Part shown: positions 5,705 to 9,497 of the stretch, piece after piece
Numbering within the stretch: position 1 is the first letter of the stretch
Layout: each line of letters begins with the position of its first letter
NCBI GenBank assembly: GCA_039819285.1
Contig: JBCBSH010000177.1
Coordinates: 1-9,497, forward strand
Reading direction: 5' to 3'
DNA length: 9,497 nucleotides
Source of the DNA: JANQGH01 sp039819285
GTDB lineage: Bacteria; Pseudomonadota; Alphaproteobacteria; DSM-16000; Inquilinaceae
Notes under the pieces: model-generated
The model's database searches: none
Seen by the model: only the letters and a program-made list of their open reading frames with translations
Told to the model about the DNA's origin: nothing
Position numbers and translations under genes: made by a program

Positions 5705-7951
5705 ATGAGCTTGCTGGACAAGCTGCGCGCCCGTGACCCCGATTTTCTCAGCCTGCGGAAATCGGCGCGAGCCATACTGGTCGTGGCTCCCTTGTTTGCG
5801 GTGTTGCACGTCGTACTCGGCCTCCAAACCATTGCGACCTACGGTTTCTTCGGCTGTCTGGTGGGGATTGTCTTTGCGAACTTTGGCGGGCCCTCGAAGC
5901 CGCGGGCGGTCGCTTATGGCGCGATGATCGTCCTTGGCGACGTCCTCATCATCATTGGCTCCCTGCTGTCCGACACGATCGTGGGCGGAGCGGCCGCGAT
6001 GTTCGTCATCATATTTCTCGTCTCGTTCGCCGCCGTGTTCGGTGGCTACGCCCCTGTTTTCATGGCGCCGGCCGCGCTGTCGTTTTCGCTCGCCATCATG
6101 GATCCCTTGAGCGCGTCGCCGATCGACGCACGGATCATCGGTTGGACCATCGGCGGGGTTGCCGCGATGGTCGCCGGCCTGTTTCTGTGGCCGATCGACA
6201 GGCGGCCAAGGTTGCGCAGAAGCCTGGCGGACATTTGCGGCGGCCTATCCTCGGCGCTGGCGAACACGAACGATCGCGAGGCCGCTGAGACGGGGTACGA
6301 GCGGGCGCAAAAGGGGCTGGCGGATGCGCTGGAGGCGATCAGCACACCCTTGCGACCGGCCGGCCCGACCTCGCGTGACATCGGGCTGCTGCGCATGCTG
6401 ACCCTGCTTGAACAAGCGGCGGATATGACCCGTCGCCTGCTCGACGGTGACGGGGATCGGCAACTGGAAACGCCCCTCAGGGCCGCTTGCGCCGATGCCT
6501 TCAGCCGTACGCGGGCAGTCCTCTTGGAAGAGGCTGGCCCAGACACCCTGGCTCAAGATATTCCTGAACTGGACCAAGCAAGACTGGACACCGACCACAC
6601 CATCGATCTGGCAACGATGCAGGCGGCGGAAGAGGAAACGACCGAGACCCAAGCCGGTGATCCCGCACTGGCAGCGGTGCAGCGCATGTTTCCAGTCAAG
6701 GCGCTGTCGCACATCGCCATTTGGGTCGAGGCCAACGCCGCCACCGCCATGGGGGCAGGTGACCTTGTTGGCCCGACCCGGACGGCGCCGGAATTGCGCC
6801 CATACTCCGATCGGCCGTTCGCACTGTTCAGTCGGATTCGCGGCATCTTGACGTTTGCTTTGGATCCCGACGGGGTGATCTTTCGCAACAGCATTCGCGC
6901 CGCCGCTGCCCTCAGCCTGGCAGTGGTCGTAGCAAAGGTCGTGCCGGTGGATCATGGCTTCTGGGTGACGCTGGCGGCCTTGCTGGTGCTTCACTCAAGC
7001 GCCTCGTCGACCACGGCGACATCCCTGCAGGCGGTGGCGGGAACGCTAATCGGTTTCGTCATCGCGGCCTTGGTCTTGCTGGCGTTCGGCAACAATCCGG
7101 TCGCGATGTGGATATTACTGCCGATCGCGGTTTTCATGGCCGGTTACATGCCCGGCGTCGTCGGTTTCATGATCGGTCAGACCTCGTTCACCATCTTGGT
7201 GATCGTCTTGTACACGCTGATCGATCCGGTGGGCATCACGACGGATATCGCCCGCGTTGAGACCGTTGCCCTGGGCGCGGCGACCGGTGCCGTAATGTCG
7301 TTCATCCTTTGGCCGCACGGCGCGCGCGCCGCCATGGCGCAGGCGCTCGAAACAAGCTATCGGGTCGCCGCAGAGGCCTTGAAGACCGTGCCATTTGAGC
7401 CAATGGAGAACCGCACGGACGCCATTGCACGCATGCATGCGCAGCGTCGCCGCCGCGATGAGGCCTTTGTGACCGCATTGGCCGAGCGGGGCCAACGCAT
7501 CGATGTCCAGGCGTGGATGGCATTGTTTCGGGCTCCGAACATGGTGCATTCACTCATCATCGGCTATTGGGCTCCCCCATCATCCTGGTTGAAGCAGCAT
7601 TGCGACGACGCCATGACGGCGACGATCGCACACCGTGAGAGGGTAGAGGCGGCGCTGAAACATGTCGCCGACAGTCTCGATGCAAAAACCAAAGGTACGG
7701 CCCTGTCATCGGCGGCTGACGAGCGCGACCGCCGGTCGGCGATCCTTGAGGCCTCGATCGCCCGCGCGCGCCCCGAAGGTCCGGATACGGTCAACGATGT
7801 TCGGCTTCTTATCCTGTTGAATGAGTGGCTTGCCTACGTCGACCAGTACATTACGGCCGCCGGACCGGAACTGGAGCACGCGAAGGATACAAGCCGGCCC
7901 TGGGCCTGGTTGCACTGGTCGCAGCCCAAGCTTCGCGAAAGGTCGTCTTAA
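5705..7951 (+). CDS. FUSC-family (fusaric acid resistance/AaeB/YccS-like) inner-membrane protein
   Basis: A 748-residue protein with the two-half layout of the FUSC superfamily. An N-terminal membrane block at about residues 22-163 holds roughly six hydrophobic segments (for example AILVVAPLFAVLHVVLGL, AMIVLGDVLIIIGSLL, AAMFVIIFLVSFAAVFGGYA) and ends in LFLWPIDRRPRLR. A soluble, mostly helical and acidic part spans about 167-390. A second membrane block at about 398-536 (FWVTLAALLVLHSSAS; ILLPIAVFMAGYMPGVVGF) ends in FILWPHGARA, mirroring the LWP end of the first half. A cytoplasmic helical tail follows. Relatives include AaeB (aromatic acid efflux), fusaric acid resistance proteins and YccS; the substrate cannot be read from the sequence. 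No membrane-fusion (AaeA/HlyD-like) or outer-membrane channel gene is adjacent. I chose ATG 5705; TTG at 5693 would add 4 residues. No strong Shine-Dalgarno is visible. Its stop is 7 nt from that of convergent rnhB. Confidence 0.85.
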   Translation: MSLLDKLRARDPDFLSLRKSARAILVVAPLFAVLHVVLGLQTIATYGFFGCLVGIVFANFGGPSKPRAVAYGAMIVLGDVLIIIGSLLSDTIVGGAAAMFVIIFLVSFAAVFGGYAPVFMAPAALSFSLAIMDPLSASPIDARIIGWTIGGVAAMVAGLFLWPIDRRPRLRRSLADICGGLSSALANTNDREAAETGYERAQKGLADALEAISTPLRPAGPTSRDIGLLRMLTLLEQAADMTRRLLDGDGDRQLETPLRAACADAFSRTRAVLLEEAGPDTLAQDIPELDQARLDTDHTIDLATMQAAEEETTETQAGDPALAAVQRMFPVKALSHIAIWVEANAATAMGAGDLVGPTRTAPELRPYSDRPFALFSRIRGILTFALDPDGVIFRNSIRAAAALSLAVVVAKVVPVDHGFWVTLAALLVLHSSASSTTATSLQAVAGTLIGFVIAALVLLAFGNNPVAMWILLPIAVFMAGYMPGVVGFMIGQTSFTILVIVLYTLIDPVGITTDIARVETVALGAATGAVMSFILWPHGARAAMAQALETSYRVAAEALKTVPFEPMENRTDAIARMHAQRRRRDEAFVTALAERGQRIDVQAWMALFRAPNMVHSLIIGYWAPPSSWLKQHCDDAMTATIAHRERVEAALKHVADSLDAKTKGTALSSAADERDRRSAILEASIARARPEGPDTVNDVRLLILLNEWLAYVDQYITAAGPELEHAKDTSRPWAWLHWSQPKLRERSS

Positions 7952-7958
7952 AGGTTCG

Positions 7959-8573
7959 CTAAACCGTCAAGGCAAGCTGTGCAATCGGCGCGAAGCTTCG
8001 CCGATGGTGTGGCGTCGGCCCAAGCTGTCTGATCGCATTTCGGTGTGCGGCCGTGCCATAGCCCTTGTTCGTCTCCCAGCCATAGCCCGGATGCATCGAC
8101 GCCAGGCGCGCCATCTCGGCGTCCCGGCTTTCTTTCGCGACAATGGATGCTGCGGCTATCGAGAGGCTTTTGCCGTCGCCGCCGACTACGGCCTGGCCGG
8201 GGCAGGGCAGGTTCGTTGGCAACCTGTTGCCGTCGACCAGGACGGCGTGGGCATCGGCCTCTAGAGCAGCGAGTGCTCGGCTCATGGCGAGCATGCTGGC
8301 CTGTAGGATGTTCAGCGTGTCGATCTCATCCACGCTCGCCCAGCCGATGCCGGTTCGGCAATGTTCCAGGATGATCGGTAGCAGCTCCGCCCGTGCGGCC
8401 GCCGCCAATGCCTTGCTGTCATCCAGCCGTTCCAGTTCCGAGGGAAGGGGATGGGGCAGGATCGCCGCCGCCGCCGTTACCGGTCCGGCCAACGGACCAC
8501 GACCGGCCTCGTCGACACCGGCGATACGGCGATCCGGTGCGCCCAACTCAATCTCCAAGGCAAAATCCGGCAC
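7959..8573 (-). CDS. rnhB: Ribonuclease HII
   Basis: RNase HII nicks DNA 5' of single misincorporated ribonucleotides, starting ribonucleotide excision repair, and also degrades RNA-DNA hybrids. The 204-residue protein has the full active site: D21 and E22 in AGVDEAGRGPLAGPV, D114 in VLVDGNRLP and D133 in GGDGKSLSIAAASIVAKESRD. The GYGT motif (Y172), which senses the RNA-DNA junction in the family, is followed by AAHRNAIRQLGPTPHHRRSF, typical of the C-terminal region. The start is GTG at 8573, preceded by a GAGGG Shine-Dalgarno-like run about 8 nt upstream; no other start is available upstream in frame. It lies 59 nt downstream of the radical SAM gene on the same strand and is probably co-transcribed. 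A GANTC site (GAATC, 8587-8591) is in that gap. The C-terminal end reads AQLALTV, only loosely like a clamp-binding peptide. Confidence 0.97.
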   Translation of the reverse strand: MPDFALEIELGAPDRRIAGVDEAGRGPLAGPVTAAAAILPHPLPSELERLDDSKALAAAARAELLPIILEHCRTGIGWASVDEIDTLNILQASMLAMSRALAALEADAHAVLVDGNRLPTNLPCPGQAVVGGDGKSLSIAAASIVAKESRDAEMARLASMHPGYGWETNKGYGTAAHRNAIRQLGPTPHHRRSFAPIAQLALTV

Positions 8574-8632
8574 AGGCCCGGCCCTCGAATCGGCGATGCT
8601 CGGGGGCCAGTCTAACGCTTGATCAACCTTGC

Positions 8633-9497
8633 TCAGAACAAAGACGGCTGCTCCTCGGTCGCAGTGGGGACTGAGAAACGGCCGTAGTCGAGGTCGAAAC
8701 GCATGCCGTCGAGCCCCAGGCGTCGGCAGGCGGCGTTGAAGCGCCGGTTCAGCAACTCGGCGATCGGCCCTTCGCCGCGCATGCGCTCGCCGAACCGGCT
8801 GTCATAGACGCCGCCGTTGCGGGTCTGGCGCACGAGGCTCATCACGCGATCGGCCCGCAAGGGCGCGTGCTCGCGCAGCCACTCGATGAACAGGTCGGCG
8901 ATTTCCAGCGGCAGGCGCAGCATGGTGTAGCCTGCACTGACAGCGCCCGCATCGGCAGCGGCCTCAAGGACCGCGTCCATCTCATGGTCGGTCAGCCCTG
9001 GGATCATGGGCGCCGACATCACGGCCGTCGGCACGCCTGCCTCGGACAGGCGCCGGATCGCCTCCAGCCGTCTGGCCGGCGTCGCCGCGCGCGGCTCCAT
9101 CGCGCGCGCCAGATCGCGATCCAATGTGGTGATCGAAAGCGAGACCTTGACCTGGTCGCGCGCCGCCATCGACGCCAATATGTCCAGATCGCGCAGGATC
9201 AGGGCTGATTTGGTGATGATGCCGACGGGGTGATTGAACCGGGCCAACACCTCTAGGATCGAGCGTGTGGTCCGGGTCCGCCGTTCGATCGGCTGATAGG
9301 GGTCGGTGTTGGCCCCAAGCGCGATGGGCTGGGCACGATAGCCTTTCGCCCTGAGTGCCTTGTCCAGCAGCGGCCCGGCGTTCGGCTTGTAGAAGATCTT
9401 GGTCTCGAAATCCAAGCCCGGCGACAGGCCCAGAAAGGCATGCGACGGCCTGGCATAACAATAGATGCAGCCATGCTCGCAGCCCTTGTAGGGGTTG
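8633..9497 (-). CDS. PA0069-family (SPL-like) radical SAM protein, N-terminus cut by right edge
   Basis: The frame is open to the right edge, giving 287 residues; about 60-70 N-terminal residues are probably missing. The first visible part is NPYKGCEHGCIYCYARPSHA, a CxxxCxxC [4Fe-4S] motif (cysteine codons at 9481-9479, 9469-9467 and 9460-9458). Next come LDFETKIFYKPNA, then PIALGANTDPYQPIERRTRTTRS, GIITKSALILRD, KVSLSITTLD and ARAMEPRAATPARRLEAIRR, which are hallmarks of the PA0069 group related to the spore photoproduct lyase (SplB) superfamily. The reaction is not known; a role in nucleic-acid repair or modification is often suspected from the SplB relation. The C-terminal domain carries a SRFGERMRGEGPIAELLNRRF block and ends in QPSLF, resembling the bacterial beta-clamp-binding pentapeptide QL(S/D)LF. 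It is followed after 59 nt by rnhB on the same strand, an arrangement I recall from other alphaproteobacteria. The family call is firm; the biochemical role is open. Confidence 0.9.
   Translation of the reverse strand, partial: NPYKGCEHGCIYCYARPSHAFLGLSPGLDFETKIFYKPNAGPLLDKALRAKGYRAQPIALGANTDPYQPIERRTRTTRSILEVLARFNHPVGIITKSALILRDLDILASMAARDQVKVSLSITTLDRDLARAMEPRAATPARRLEAIRRLSEAGVPTAVMSAPMIPGLTDHEMDAVLEAAADAGAVSAGYTMLRLPLEIADLFIEWLREHAPLRADRVMSLVRQTRNGGVYDSRFGERMRGEGPIAELLNRRFNAACRRLGLDGMRFDLDYGRFSVPTATEEQPSLF

Noticed and set aside
1..9497. Mobile elements, CRISPR arrays, defence systems, tRNA or rRNA genes
   Set aside because: No transposase, integrase, regularly spaced repeats or RNA-gene landmarks seen; CcrM has no restriction partner and fits the orphan regulatory type.

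Overview
This is a GC-rich, densely packed chromosomal segment from an alphaproteobacterium. The evidence is a CcrM-type GANTC adenine methyltransferase, a type II (APH-fold) ThrB beside RNase HI and IspH, and an RNase HII next to a PA0069-type radical SAM protein. The style resembles Rhodospirillales, but the order is a guess. Almost everything is core chromosomal biology. I see no phage, insertion sequence, CRISPR array, tRNA or rRNA.

Layout. Bases 1-301 (minus) hold the N-terminal 100 residues of a lipoprotein that runs off the left edge. It is divergent from a tight plus-strand run at 381-3807: ispH (isoprenoid synthesis), a KamA/EpmB-like lysine 2,3-aminomutase family gene, thrB (threonine synthesis) and rnhA (RNase HI). 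The ispH/kamA gap is 2 nt and the thrB/rnhA overlap is 4 nt, so this is very probably one operon. It meets a minus-strand pair head-on: folB (3804-4205, folate synthesis) and ccrM (4254-5363). A divergent intergenic region of about 340 nt follows, locally AT-rich and carrying four GANTC sites within 59 bp, which are CcrM's own target. To its right, on the plus strand, is a FUSC-family membrane transporter (5705-7951). It converges on rnhB (7959-8573), which is preceded on the minus strand by a radical SAM gene of the PA0069/SPL-like type that runs off the right edge.

How the parts relate. The left operon joins unrelated housekeeping enzymes, a grouping often seen in alphaproteobacteria, with the aminomutase as an extra member. 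The right part combines DNA-maintenance functions: cell-cycle methylation (CcrM), ribonucleotide removal (RNase HII) and an SPL-like radical SAM protein ending in a possible sliding-clamp-binding peptide (QPSLF). The FUSC transporter stands between them and looks like a later arrival.

I did not find an undescribed multi-gene system. The observations most worth following are the GANTC cluster in front of ccrM (likely methylation-dependent autoregulation), the clamp-motif-like tail of the radical SAM protein, and the aminomutase inside the ispH-thrB-rnhA group.
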